Of a stretch of DNA of 64,000 bases, positions 9,809 to 18,249 are shown piece by piece; within the stretch, counting starts at the first letter, position 1; the number at the start of each line of letters is the position of its first letter. The notes beneath the pieces were generated by a model, which had not been told where the DNA came from, did not search any database, and saw only the letters and a list, made by a program, of their open reading frames with translations. The DNA is taken from assembly GCF_017876595.1 (NCBI RefSeq), contig NZ_JAGIOG010000001.1, positions 3,658,001 through 3,722,000 on the forward strand, written 5' to 3'. The position numbers and the translations under genes were made by a program. This DNA is from Aeromicrobium fastidiosum. Lineage in GTDB: Bacteria > Actinomycetota > Actinomycetes > Propionibacteriales > Nocardioidaceae.

Positions 9809-9994
9809 ATGGCTGCGGTCTGTGATGTGTGTGCCAAGGGACCTGGTTTCGGCCACAACGTCTCCCACTCGCACCGACGCACGAAGCGTCGTTTCGATCC
9901 CAACATCCAGCGCGTGCGCGCCGTCGTCAACGGCACCCCGCAGCGCGTCAACGTGTGCACGTCGTGCCTCAAGGCCGGCAAGGTCTCGCGCTAG
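9809..9994 (+). CDS. rpmB: 50S ribosomal protein L28, zinc-binding form
   Basis: This 61-residue protein ([20 protein letters not shown]... to [13 protein letters not shown]) is L28. It contains CDVC and CTSC, the two zinc knuckles of the zinc-dependent paralogue. A good ribosome-binding site (AGGAG) ends 6 bases before the ATG, which fixes the start. It is divergent from the DAK2-recG operon, as in many actinobacteria. Confidence 0.97.
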   Translation: MAAVCDVCAKGPGFGHNVSHSHRRTKRRFDPNIQRVRAVVNGTPQRVNVCTSCLKAGKVSR

Positions 9995-10038
9995 CAGCCT
10001 CTGGTCACGTCGCATGATGTGACCCTAGAGTCATTCTC

Positions 10039-11463
10039 GTGAACCACGAGATGACCACCCGCGTCCACGCCTTCTGCGACGACGCCCTCGGCGACCTCGA
10101 CTCTGTCGGGGTCGCCGCTGCTGTTGCCGCAGGACACATCAGCGCGCGGGAGGCGGCCGAGGCCGCCGTGGCCCGTGCACGCCAGCTCAATCCGGCACTC
10201 AACGCGATCCAGACGCCCGACTTCGAGCGCGGCCTGGCTGCGTCCGACACCCCTGCGGCCGGCATCCTCAGCGGCGTCCCCTCGTTCGTGAAGGACAACA
10301 CCGCCGTCGCGGGCCTGCCGACCGACCAGGGATCGCTGGCCGTGAGGTCACGCCCGGCTGCGGCCGACGCCCCGTTCACCGAGCAGTTCCGCTCGACGGG
10401 GCTCGGGGTGCTGGGCAAGACCACGATGCCCGAGTTCGGGTGGAACGCCTCGGCCGAGTGGGCGACGCTGCCGCCGACCCGCAACCCCTGGCACACCGAC
10501 TACTCCCCCGGCGGGTCGTCGGGCGGAGCGGCCGCGCTCGTCGCGTCGGGCGTCGTCCCGATCGCCCACGCCAACGACGGCGGCGGCTCGATCCGCATCC
10601 CCGCGGCGGCGTGCGGGCTCGTGGGGCTCAAGCCGACCCGCGACCGGGTCGTGCCGGCCGCCGAGGCCTCGTCGATGCCGGTCGACGTCGTGTCCAACGG
10701 TGTCGTCACGCGCTCGGTGCGCGACACGGCGCACTTCATCGCCGGCACCCAGCAGTTCCGGCCTGCCGCGGGCATGAAGCCGCTCGGTCTGGTCGAGGGA
10801 CCGTCCGACCGTCGGCTGCGCGTGGGCGTCGTGCTCGACTCGGTCACCGGGGCACCCACCGACGACGACACCCGCGCCGCGGTGCTCGCCACGGTCGACC
10901 GCCTCACGGCGCTGGGTCACGACGTCGTGACCGTCCCGATCCCCGGCGACGCCGTGCGGTTCATGGGGGCCTTCAAGCACTACTGGTCGCTGCTGGCGTT
11001 CAGCAGCCACCACTTCGGCAAGCAGGCCATGCACAGCCCCGACTTCGACAAGAGCCTCACCGATCCGCTGACCCGCGGCCTGGCCCGCAGCTTCGTGCGC
11101 AACGCGTGGCGCACGCCCGGTGCCGTGCGCACCCTCAAGCGCTCGGAGCAGGTCTACCGTGACGCGTTCACGGACGTCGACGTCATCCTGTCGCCCACGC
11201 TGGGCTACGTCACGCCGCTGCTGGGCCACCTCAACCCGTCCGTCGACTTCCCGGTCCTGTTCCAGCGGCTCGTCGAGTACGCGGCGTTCACCCCGCTCAA
11301 CAACGCGTCCGGTAGCCCCGCGATCTCGCTGCCGCTGGAGCAGACCGCCGACGGACGTCCCATCGGCGTGCACTTCTCGGCCGTCCACGGCGACGAGCAG
11401 ACCCTGCTCGAGATCGCGTACGAGCTCGAGGCCGACCGGCCGTTCGCCCGCATCCAGGACTGA
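10039..11463 (+). CDS. Amidase (amidase-signature family)
   Basis: This 474-residue protein shows the Ser-cisSer-Lys triad of the amidase-signature family: Lys in GVPSFVKDNTAVAG, the bridging Ser in SPGGSSGGAAALVASG, and the nucleophile in DGGGSIRIPAAACG. The family hydrolyses amides; the nearest functional type (aryl, acyl or peptide amide) cannot be decided from motifs. It is not GatA-like in context, since no gatB or gatC is near. The GTG at 10039 is the start used; an ATG 12 bases later is an alternative. It is followed 9 bp later by a GNAT gene, probably co-transcribed. Confidence 0.87.
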   Translation: MNHEMTTRVHAFCDDALGDLDSVGVAAAVAAGHISAREAAEAAVARARQLNPALNAIQTPDFERGLAASDTPAAGILSGVPSFVKDNTAVAGLPTDQGSLAVRSRPAAADAPFTEQFRSTGLGVLGKTTMPEFGWNASAEWATLPPTRNPWHTDYSPGGSSGGAAALVASGVVPIAHANDGGGSIRIPAAACGLVGLKPTRDRVVPAAEASSMPVDVVSNGVVTRSVRDTAHFIAGTQQFRPAAGMKPLGLVEGPSDRRLRVGVVLDSVTGAPTDDDTRAAVLATVDRLTALGHDVVTVPIPGDAVRFMGAFKHYWSLLAFSSHHFGKQAMHSPDFDKSLTDPLTRGLARSFVRNAWRTPGAVRTLKRSEQVYRDAFTDVDVILSPTLGYVTPLLGHLNPSVDFPVLFQRLVEYAAFTPLNNASGSPAISLPLEQTADGRPIGVHFSAVHGDEQTLLEIAYELEADRPFARIQD

Positions 11464-11472
11464 GGCGCGTCA

Positions 11473-11976
11473 GTGCCCCTGGTCCTGCGTCGCATCGGTC
11501 CGGACGACGAGCACGCGCTCCGCGCCGCGGCGGACGCCACTGCCGCTGCGGGCGAGCGCTGGTCGTACCGCTGGCGACCCGACCTGCCGTGGGCCGACTA
11601 CGTCGAGCTGGTGAGGCGGCGCGAGACACACGCCGAGCCCGACGATGTCGCCCACGCCGAGCTGATCGCCGACGTCGGCGGGACGATCGTGGGACGCAGC
11701 ACGATCCGGCTCGAGCTCGACGACTTCTTCCGCACCCTGGGCGGCCAGATCGGCTACCTCGTCGTGCCCGAGCACCGCGGGCGCGGCCACGCCACCGAGA
11801 TCCTGCGGCAGTCGCTGGTGTTCCTGCGCGACGAAGGCGTCGATGGCTCCGTGCTCGTCACCTGTGATGACGACAACCTCGCCTCGGCCGCCGTCATCGA
11901 GAAGAACGGCGGCGTGCTGGAATCGGTCGTGCCGGGCGTCGCGGACGTTCCCAAGCGGCGGTACTGGATCGGCTGA
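11473..11976 (+). CDS. GNAT family N-acetyltransferase
   Basis: This 167-residue protein contains the acetyl-CoA loop IGYLVVPEHRGRGHATEIL and the C-terminal motif-B segment NLASAAVIEKNGGVL, followed by VPKRRYWIG, an ending common in small GNATs related to the COG3981 group. Substrate unknown. It starts with GTG 9 bp after the amidase, suggesting one transcript, and converges with thiL (27 bp between stops). Confidence 0.85.
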   Translation: MPLVLRRIGPDDEHALRAAADATAAAGERWSYRWRPDLPWADYVELVRRRETHAEPDDVAHAELIADVGGTIVGRSTIRLELDDFFRTLGGQIGYLVVPEHRGRGHATEILRQSLVFLRDEGVDGSVLVTCDDDNLASAAVIEKNGGVLESVVPGVADVPKRRYWIG

Positions 11977-12003
11977 CCCGCAAGATGTCTCGGTGCGGCG
12001 GGG

Positions 12004-12960
12004 TCAGCGGAAGTGCTGGTGTCCCTCCGGGCCGTCGTAGGGCTGGCCGTCGACCGTGACGCCCTCGCCGTCGGAGACCCTGCCGACGGCCGTCCACCCG
12101 GACGGCAGGTTCGTCTCCGAGCTGAACGTCGCCACCAGGGCGTAGGAGTCGCCTCCCGTCAGGACGAAGTCGAGTGCCTTGCGGCCCAGCGCCTCGCCGA
12201 CCGTCGCCACCGCCTCGGGGATGACGAACGCGGTCGAGTCGAGGTCGATCGCCACGCCGCTCGCCTCGGCGATGTGTCCGAGATCGGCGAGCAGACCGTC
12301 GCTGATGTCGGTCATGGCGGTCGCCCCGGCACCGGCGGCCTGGGGCCCCGCCGCGTACGGCGGGTGCGGAACCTTGTGCGCCTCGACGGCCGCCTTCGGC
12401 GAACGGAATCCCCGGCTCAGGGTCGCGAACCCCGCAGCAGCCAGCCCGAGGTCGCCCGCATAGGCCACGACGTCGCCGGGCAGGGCTCCCGAGCGGCGCA
12501 CCGGACGCGGGGCGTCGCCCATCGCCGTCACCGCGATGATGATCGCGTCTGACGCCGTCACGTCGCCACCGACGATGTGCGCCCCCACATGGGAGCACTC
12601 CAGCTCGAAGCCCCGCACCATCTCGAGCGCCCACTCCGCCGGCAGATCGGCCGGCGCGCCGAACCCGAGCGTCAGCGCCGTCGCGACCCCGCCCATCGCG
12701 TTGATGTCCGACAGGTTGGAGGCCGCCGCCTTGCGCCCGACCTCGTGGGCCGACGACCAGTCGCGGCGGAAGTGCCGTCCCTCGACCAGCAGATCGGTCG
12801 AGACCACGAACGTTCCGTCATTGGTCGAGACGTGGGCGGCGTCGTCGCCCGGACCCAGCAGCACGTGCCGGTTGCCGCCGATCTGGGCCTGCACCTGCGC
12901 TATCAGCCCGAACTCGCCGAGCTCGCCGATCGTGGGTCCGTCCGAGGCCTGGGAAGTCAT
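12004..12960 (-). CDS. thiL: Thiamine-monophosphate kinase
   Basis: This 318-residue protein has the ThiL N terminus IGELGEFGLIAQV, the metal/ATP-binding GPGDDAAHV and STDLLVEGRHF motifs, and the later VGGDVTASDAI and DISDGLLADLGHIA segments. It phosphorylates thiamine monophosphate to the cofactor thiamine diphosphate. It belongs to the PurM-like fold. It is divergent from a small Lrp-like gene, and DUF3515 and ddl follow on that side, a grouping common in actinobacteria. Confidence 0.95.
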   Translation of the reverse strand: MTSQASDGPTIGELGEFGLIAQVQAQIGGNRHVLLGPGDDAAHVSTNDGTFVVSTDLLVEGRHFRRDWSSAHEVGRKAAASNLSDINAMGGVATALTLGFGAPADLPAEWALEMVRGFELECSHVGAHIVGGDVTASDAIIIAVTAMGDAPRPVRRSGALPGDVVAYAGDLGLAAAGFATLSRGFRSPKAAVEAHKVPHPPYAAGPQAAGAGATAMTDISDGLLADLGHIAEASGVAIDLDSTAFVIPEAVATVGEALGRKALDFVLTGGDSYALVATFSSETNLPSGWTAVGRVSDGEGVTVDGQPYDGPEGHQHFR

Positions 12961-13049
12961 GGACCCATCCTGTCGCAGCCCGGGGCGGGCCGGGCGCCGG
13001 GATCCGGTAACCTCACACAGTCCCGTCAGTACTCGAAGGAGCTCAGCAG

Positions 13050-13286
13050 ATGGCCGTTCAGGCTTACATCCTCGTCCAGACCGAGGTCGGCAAGGCCGCC
13101 GACGTCGCCCGGGCGATCGCTGCCATCGACGGCGTGACCCTCGCCGAGGACGTCACCGGACCCTATGACGTCATCGTGCGGGCAGAGGGCCCCAGCATGG
13201 ACGAGCTCGGAACCCTGGTCGTGTCCCGCATCCAGGCGGTCGCCGGCATCACCCGCACGCTGACCTGCCCCGTCGTCCGCATCTGA
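13050..13286 (+). CDS. Stand-alone Lrp/AsnC ligand-binding (RAM) domain protein
   Basis: This 78-residue protein (MAVQAYILVQTEVGKAADVARAI...) is a single alpha-beta RAM domain of the Lrp/AsnC type with no helix-turn-helix, so it cannot bind DNA alone. Such stand-alone domains oligomerise and bind amino acids; role here unknown. An AAGGAG ribosome-binding site lies about 9 bases before the ATG. It is probably co-transcribed with the DUF3515 lipoprotein gene that starts 13 bp after it. Confidence 0.85.
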   Translation: MAVQAYILVQTEVGKAADVARAIAAIDGVTLAEDVTGPYDVIVRAEGPSMDELGTLVVSRIQAVAGITRTLTCPVVRI

Positions 13287-13299
13287 CGGTGATGCTGAC

Positions 13300-13740
13300 G
13301 TGAAGCGGCTTGCGCTGCTCGCGGTCGTCCTCGTCGCGGGCTGCAGTCCCGGCCTCGGGGTCGACGCATACCCGACGACCGCCGGCAGCGAGGTCGACTG
13401 CAAGGCGCTGTACGCCGACGCCCCGCCGAAGGTCGCCGGCGAGGACAGCATCCTGGTCAAGGACGACACCGCGATCGCGTGGGGCGCGCCCCCGATCATC
13501 CTGCGCTGCGGGGTCGAGAAGCCCGCTGGCCTCGACCCGACCACAGTGCAGTGCAACTTCGTCGACGGCGTCGACTGGTACTCCGAGACGACCGCCGACG
13601 GCTTCGTGTTCACGACGATCGGCCGCTCGTTCTACGTCAGCCTCGAGGTGCCGAAGGAGTACGACCCCGCGTCCGACGCGCTCGCCGACGTCGCGGTCGC
13701 GGTCAAGAAGCACGACCCGTCGGTCACGCCCTGCGAGTAG
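13300..13740 (+). CDS. DUF3515 family lipoprotein
   Basis: This 146-residue protein has a short lipoprotein signal (KRLALLAVVLVAGC), with Cys in the lipobox LVAGC. The mature part matches the actinobacterial DUF3515 pattern: IAWGAPPIILRCGV and VDWYSETT followed by FVFTTIGRSFYVSLEVP. Function is not known. The gene lies beside ddl and thiL in many actinobacteria, as here. It starts with GTG at 13300 and ends 15 bp from the convergent ddl stop. Confidence 0.86.
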   Translation: MKRLALLAVVLVAGCSPGLGVDAYPTTAGSEVDCKALYADAPPKVAGEDSILVKDDTAIAWGAPPIILRCGVEKPAGLDPTTVQCNFVDGVDWYSETTADGFVFTTIGRSFYVSLEVPKEYDPASDALADVAVAVKKHDPSVTPCE

Positions 13741-13755
13741 CGCCCTCGCGCCGGT

Positions 13756-14823
13756 TCAGCGCAGGCCCGTGTCGCGCTGCAGCGCCAGCTGGATGAGCCG
13801 GTCGACGAGCTCGGCATAGGGGACGCCGCTGGCCTCCCACAGCACCGGGAACATCGAGTACGGCGTGAAGCCCGGCATCGTGTTGATCTCGTTGATGACC
13901 AGGCCGTCGTCGGTCGCGAAGAAGTCGACCCGCGCCAGGCCCTCGCAGCCGACAGCCTCGAAGGCCTGCACGGCGTAGGTGCGGATGCGCTCGCTCAGCG
14001 TGACGGGGATGTCGGCCGGCACGACGTTGAGGCTCGTGCCGTCGAGGTACTTGGCCTCGAAGTCGTAGAACTCGTGGTCGGACTCCTCGGCGACCGTGAT
14101 CTCGCCGACGACGCTCGCGATCGGCTTGCCGTTCGGCTGCTGGATGACGGCGCACTCGAGCTCGCGCTTGCCCCGGGCGGCCGACTCGACCATGACCTTG
14201 GGATCGAAGTCGCGGGCCTTCTGGATCGCCGGGTCGAGATCGTCCCAGGCCTCGACCATCTGGACGCCTGAGCTGGAGCCGGCACGGGCAGGCTTGACGA
14301 ACACCGGCAGGCCCAGGGCCCGGATGCGGTCCTCGACGCGCGAGCGGTCGTTCTTCCACTCCCAGGGCCGGATCGTGACGTACGGGATCTGCGGCAGCCC
14401 CGCGGCCGAGAACACCGTCTTGGTGAACGGCTTGTCCATGCTGACCGCGCTGGCGAGCACACCGGCACCGACGTAACGGATGTCGGCCATCTCGAGCAGC
14501 CCCTGGACGGTGCCGTCCTCGCCCCACGGGCCGTGCAGGAGCGGGAAGACGGCGTCGAAGTCGCGCAGCGACTCCCACACGAACGGCGGCAGGTCGTCGC
14601 GCACCGACGGGAGGGTTCCCGGCTCGAGCTCACCCCACTGGGCGGTCTCCTGCACCCAGTCACCGCCGCGCGTGATGCCCACGGGGTGGACGTCGTAGCG
14701 GTCGGTGTCGATCGCGGCGAGGACCTCGCGGGCGGTCAGGCACGACACGCCGTGCTCGCTGGAGCGCCCGCCGAAGACGACGGCGAGACGGGGCTTGTCG
14801 GAGGGCTGGGTGACGAGGCTCAT
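13756..14823 (-). CDS. ddl: D-alanine--D-alanine ligase
   Basis: This 355-residue ATP-grasp enzyme has the N-terminal substrate loop VVFGGRSSEHGVSCLTA, the serine-rich grip HGPWGEDGTVQGLLEM, and the C-terminal metal site FFATDDGLVINEINTMPGFTPYSMFP. It makes D-Ala-D-Ala for peptidoglycan. The last Mg ligands are intact. The terminal pair specificity region (YSMFP) is of the D-Ala type rather than the D-Lac type. It is divergent from the PLP enzyme with only 36 bp between starts. Confidence 0.95.
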   Translation of the reverse strand: MSLVTQPSDKPRLAVVFGGRSSEHGVSCLTAREVLAAIDTDRYDVHPVGITRGGDWVQETAQWGELEPGTLPSVRDDLPPFVWESLRDFDAVFPLLHGPWGEDGTVQGLLEMADIRYVGAGVLASAVSMDKPFTKTVFSAAGLPQIPYVTIRPWEWKNDRSRVEDRIRALGLPVFVKPARAGSSSGVQMVEAWDDLDPAIQKARDFDPKVMVESAARGKRELECAVIQQPNGKPIASVVGEITVAEESDHEFYDFEAKYLDGTSLNVVPADIPVTLSERIRTYAVQAFEAVGCEGLARVDFFATDDGLVINEINTMPGFTPYSMFPVLWEASGVPYAELVDRLIQLALQRDTGLR

Positions 14824-14859
14824 TGCCGAGAACCTTATCGGTCAAGGCACAATGGTCGG

Positions 14860-15927
14860 ATGCATGGACACGAACTGTCGCCCTCGACCATCGCGGTCGG
14901 TGCCGGGCGTCCGGACCGCGTCCCGGGGGGGCCGCTCAACGCACCGATCACGCTCGCCAGCGCACTCGTGCCGGGCGGCGGCTCGGAGTACGGGCGCCAG
15001 GGCAATCCCACCTGGGACTCCTTCGAGGCCGTCCTGGGCGCCCTCGAGGGCGGTCGGGCGCTGGCCTTCTCGTCGGGCGTCGCCGCGTCCGCAGCCCTGT
15101 TCGACCTCGTGCCGATCGGCGCGGCCGTCGTCGCGCCACGGCACGCCTACTACGGCACGATCGCCCAGCTCGTCGAGCGCGACCGCCGCGGGCAGGTCGA
15201 GCTGAGGCTCGTCGACATCGACGACACCGAGCAGGTCATCACAGCCTGCCAGGGTGCCGCGCTGGTCTGGATCGAGTCGCCGACCAACCCGGCGCTCGAG
15301 ATCGCCGACATCGCCGCGATCGCGCGCGCCGCGACGCAGGCGGGCGCCGCCGTCGCGGTCGACAACACCTTCGCCACTCCCCTGCGCCAGAAGCCGCTCG
15401 AGCTCGGGGCCGACTTCGTCGTGCACTCGGCGTCCAAGCTGCTGTCGGGGCACAGCGACGTCATCCTCGGCGCGATCGTGACCGACGACGACCGGGCGTT
15501 CGCCGCGCTCGAGAAGCGGCGCACCGTCCTCGGTGCCATCCCCGGCGCGATGGAGACGTGGCTCGCCGTCCGCGGCATGCGCACCCTGCACGTGCGTCTC
15601 GACCGCGCCGAGGCCAATGCCGTCGAGCTGCACCGCCGGCTGTCGGCGTCCCGCCACGTCACGTACAGCCGCTACCCCGGCTTCGGGACGATCATCGCGT
15701 TCGAGGTGGCTGCCGGACCCGCAGCCGCGCAGAAGATGACCGAGCAGAGCGACGTCATCACGTACGCGACGAGCCTCGGCGGCGTCGAGTCGACGTGGGA
15801 GCGTCGCCGCCGTCACCCCGGTGAGCCCGAGTCCGTCCCCGAGGGCCTGATCCGGCTGTCGGTCGGCATCGAGGACGTCGAGGATCTCTGGATCGACATC
15901 CAGAACGTCCTCGCCGCCGTCAGCTGA
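14860..15927 (+). CDS. Cys/Met metabolism PLP-dependent enzyme (cystathionine gamma-synthase/lyase family)
   Basis: This 355-residue fold-type I enzyme has the PLP aldimine lysine in FVVHSASKLLSGHSDV, the VDNTFATP motif with the PLP-binding Asp, and IESPTNPALEIADI. The family acts on cysteine, homocysteine, cystathionine and related thiol amino acids. It is shorter than typical family members (about 380-400 aa) and starts directly at LSPSTIAV, so the N-terminal arm that contacts the neighbouring subunit is trimmed. Synthase and lyase cannot be separated from motifs. The ATG at 14860 is used; upstream codons overlap ddl. Confidence 0.87.
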   Translation: MHGHELSPSTIAVGAGRPDRVPGGPLNAPITLASALVPGGGSEYGRQGNPTWDSFEAVLGALEGGRALAFSSGVAASAALFDLVPIGAAVVAPRHAYYGTIAQLVERDRRGQVELRLVDIDDTEQVITACQGAALVWIESPTNPALEIADIAAIARAATQAGAAVAVDNTFATPLRQKPLELGADFVVHSASKLLSGHSDVILGAIVTDDDRAFAALEKRRTVLGAIPGAMETWLAVRGMRTLHVRLDRAEANAVELHRRLSASRHVTYSRYPGFGTIIAFEVAAGPAAAQKMTEQSDVITYATSLGGVESTWERRRRHPGEPESVPEGLIRLSVGIEDVEDLWIDIQNVLAAVS

Positions 15928-15947
15928 CCCCCCGCCCCCCGCGGTTC

Positions 15948-16027
15948 CGCGAGTGGCGCAGTTTCGCGAATTCGGGACGGCGTGTTCCGCAGATCTGCGC
16001 CACTCGCGACCCGGTTTGCGCCACTCG
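15948..16027. repeat. Inverted repeat in convergent gap
   Basis: CGCGAGTGGCGCAG (15948-15961) is repeated exactly in inverted orientation at 15995-16008, with a third copy of 11 bases in the second orientation (TGCGCCACTCG, 16017-16027). The 14-bp arms are perfect and 33 bp apart. It fills the gap between two genes that end facing each other and could act as a bidirectional terminator or as a dispersed palindromic element. No T-tract follows either arm. Confidence 0.7.
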
Positions 16028-16049
16028 ACAACCGAGCTGCGGCGGGACG

Positions 16050-17051
16050 TCAGACGGTCTCGGGCTTGGCCGTCCGTGAGATGAGCCGCTGCACGAGCTC
16101 GTCGGGACTCATCTCGCCGGCGATCAGCGCCGCGACGTGCTCGACGATCGGCATCTCGACACCGTTGAGCTTGGCCAGCTCGCTGACCGAGCGGCACGAC
16201 TTGACCCCCTCGGCGACCTGACGCGTCTGCGCCGTGACCTCCTCGACCGTCATGCCCTCGCCGAGCTTCTCGCCGAACGTCCGGTTGCGCGACAGCGGCG
16301 ACGAGCACGTCGCGACGAGATCGCCCATGCCGGCCAAGCCCATGAACGTCACCGGGTCGGCACCGATCGCGGCACCCAGACGGGCGGTCTCGGCCAGGCC
16401 ACGCGTGATCACCGACGCCTTGGTGTTGTCGCCGAAGCCCAGCCCGACGCAGACACCGACCGCGAGGCCGATGATGTTCTTGGCCGTGCCCGCCAGCTCG
16501 CAGCCGATGACGTCCGTCATCGAGTAGGGACGGAACGCCGGCGAGTGGCACAGCTTCTGCAGACGCTCGGCGACGGCCTGGTCTTCACAGGCCACGACAC
16601 TGGCCGCGGGCTCGCGGTTCGCGATCTCGCGGGCCAGGTTGGGCCCCGAGACCACCGCGATGCGATCGGGTGCTGCACCGGTCATCTCGGCGATGACCTC
16701 GCTCATGCGCAGGTGGGTGCCGAGCTCGATGCCCTTCATGAGGCTCACCATGACGGCGTCGGACGGGATGTGCGCGCCCCACGACTCGAGGTTGGTTCGC
16801 AGCTGCTGCGAGGGCACCGCGAGCACCACGACCTCGGCACCCGCGAGGGCATCGGCGGGGTCGGACGTCGCCGAGATCGCCGGCGGCAGCTCGATGCCGG
16901 GGAGGTACTCGGCGTTCTCGTGCGTCCGGTTGATCGTGTCGCACAGCTCGGGTCGACGTCCCCACAGACGCACCTCGTTGCCGGCGTCGGCCAGCACCAG
17001 CGCGAACGCCGTCCCCCACGACCCCGCACCCATCACGGTGATCTGCGCCAT
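16050..17051 (-). CDS. gpsA: NAD(P)H-dependent glycerol-3-phosphate dehydrogenase
   Basis: This 333-residue protein has the N-terminal dinucleotide-binding GAGSWGTAFA, the catalytic Lys region ELAGTAKNIIGLAVG, and LAGMGDLVATCSSPLSRN, all diagnostic of GpsA. It reduces dihydroxyacetone phosphate to sn-glycerol-3-phosphate, the backbone of phospholipids. It follows the acyltransferase gene plsC by 61 bp on the same strand, so backbone synthesis and acylation are linked in one transcript. Confidence 0.95.
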   Translation of the reverse strand: MAQITVMGAGSWGTAFALVLADAGNEVRLWGRRPELCDTINRTHENAEYLPGIELPPAISATSDPADALAGAEVVVLAVPSQQLRTNLESWGAHIPSDAVMVSLMKGIELGTHLRMSEVIAEMTGAAPDRIAVVSGPNLAREIANREPAASVVACEDQAVAERLQKLCHSPAFRPYSMTDVIGCELAGTAKNIIGLAVGVCVGLGFGDNTKASVITRGLAETARLGAAIGADPVTFMGLAGMGDLVATCSSPLSRNRTFGEKLGEGMTVEEVTAQTRQVAEGVKSCRSVSELAKLNGVEMPIVEHVAALIAGEMSPDELVQRLISRTAKPETV

Positions 17052-17112
17052 GTGCGACTTCCCCTCTGTCAGCCCTGCTCGTGTACGTGCTGTGTGTGCC
17101 GTGCTGGTGGCC

Positions 17113-17841
17113 TCAGGGCCGGTAGTTGGTCCTCGGCCTGCCGAGGGTGTGGACGTCGATGCGCGGTGTCGTCGGCAGCTCGCCCCGCACCTGGGACATC
17201 ATCGCAGTCAGCGCGTCCATCAGCCGGTTGGTCGCCGTGTCGAGCAGCTCCTCGGTGAGCTCGCGACCGTCCAGGTCGGACAGGTCGATCGGCTCACCGA
17301 CCCTCACGTGGATGGTCTTGCGCGGGAACAGCCTCAGCTTCTTGCTGTACGGCCACAGGACGTCCTGCGGGCCCCACTGCATCACCGGCACGAGCGGGCG
17401 ACCCGTCGCGAGGGCGACCCGCACGGCTCCGGTGCGTCCCGTCATGGGCCAGGCGGCGGGATCGCGGGTGATGGTGCCCTCGGGGTAGATCGTGACGACG
17501 CTGCCCTCCTCGACCGCGGCGATCGCTGCCCGCAGCGACTCGGCTGCCCCGCTCGTGCTGCGGTAGACCGGGATCTGTTCGGCACCGCGCAGGATGCGGC
17601 CCGCGACCGGCAGGCTCATCAGCGTGTCCTTGGCCAGGAAGCGCGGCGGGATGCCCTGGTCGACCATGAAGTGCGAGATCAGGAAGGGGTCGAGGTGCGA
17701 GATGTGGTTGGGCGCTAGGACGTATCCGCCGGACGGCAGACGCTCCTGGCCCTGCCAGTCGCGCTTGGTGACCAGCATCAGCAGGGGGCGCAGGAAGAGC
17801 ACGATCAGGCGCAGGGTCCGCGGGAAGTGGCGTCGCTCCAT
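17113..17841 (-). CDS. plsC: 1-acylglycerol-3-phosphate acyltransferase (PlsC family)
   Basis: This 242-residue membrane-associated protein has an N-terminal hydrophobic stretch (LRLIVLFLRPLLMLV), the acyltransferase HX4D motif NHISHLDP, and the glycerophosphate-binding EGT block IYPEGTITRD. It adds the second acyl chain to lysophosphatidate; some actinobacterial relatives act on other acceptors, so exact substrate is inferred. It lies directly upstream of gpsA. Confidence 0.9.
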   Translation of the reverse strand: MERRHFPRTLRLIVLFLRPLLMLVTKRDWQGQERLPSGGYVLAPNHISHLDPFLISHFMVDQGIPPRFLAKDTLMSLPVAGRILRGAEQIPVYRSTSGAAESLRAAIAAVEEGSVVTIYPEGTITRDPAAWPMTGRTGAVRVALATGRPLVPVMQWGPQDVLWPYSKKLRLFPRKTIHVRVGEPIDLSDLDGRELTEELLDTATNRLMDALTAMMSQVRGELPTTPRIDVHTLGRPRTNYRP

Positions 17842-17885
17842 GGCAGCGAGCCTAATCCGTGCGGGGCGCGACTAGGGTGATGCCC

Positions 17886-18083
17886 ATGCAGGGCACCGTC
17901 GCGAGCTTCGACCTGGGCACGCGGTCAGGTCACGTGCTGACCGACGACGGCGTGCGGCTCGACTTCGCCGCCTCGTCGCTGGCCGACCACGTCCGCCACC
18001 TGCGTGTGGGCCAACGCGTCTTCGTCGACCTCGTCCGCGACGCCGAGCCCCCCACCGTCACCTCGATCGCCCTCTGGCGCTGA
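17886..18083 (+). CDS. Small cold-shock-domain-like protein
   Basis: This 65-residue protein (MQGTVASFDLGTRSGHVLTDDG...) has the spacing of a cold-shock OB fold: G-x-V-x-x-F-D, then G-x-V-x-x-D-D-G, then a later VGQRVFVDLV strand. It lacks the aromatic RNP1/RNP2 residues (KGFGFI, VFVHF) that stack on RNA bases in CspA, so nucleic-acid binding is doubtful. AGGG 8 bases upstream favours the ATG at 17886 over one at 17880. It is divergent from plsC. Confidence 0.7.
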   Translation: MQGTVASFDLGTRSGHVLTDDGVRLDFAASSLADHVRHLRVGQRVFVDLVRDAEPPTVTSIALWR

Positions 18084-18167
18084 CGCTCGCGAGTCACTGC
18101 CGTACCGCCGGCGAGTCATCCGTTTACCGTCGGCGAGTCACTCGATGACCACGTCACGGCACGCAGC

Positions 18168-18242
18168 GACTCGCGACCGGTGACCCAGTGACTCGCGACC
18201 GGTGACGCAGTGACTCGCGACCGGTGACCCAGTGACTCGCGA
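18168..18242 (+). repeat. 22-bp tandem repeat, 3.4 copies
   Basis: Three full 22-bp units start at 18168, 18190 and 18212, each beginning GACTCGCGACCGGTGAC and ending CAGT, followed by 9 further bases. Units differ at one position (GACCCAGT versus GACGCAGT). Related GCGAGTCACT words occur at 18089-18142. The array is in the convergent gap between the cold-shock-like gene and leuD and stops 7 bp before the leuD stop codon. There are no spacers, so it is not CRISPR. Confidence 0.85.
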
Positions 18243-18249
18243 GGTGGGG

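Noticed and set aside
10039..11463. GatA subunit of the tRNA amidotransferase
   Set aside because: The amidase signature alone is shared by many enzymes, and no gatB or gatC lies nearby; a generic amidase call is safer.
14533..14859. N-terminal extension of the PLP enzyme
   Set aside because: The extra codons overlap ddl on the other strand and show no family similarity; the core starts at the ATG at 14860.
18168..18242. CRISPR array
   Set aside because: The 22-bp units are contiguous with no spacers, and there are no cas genes in the window.
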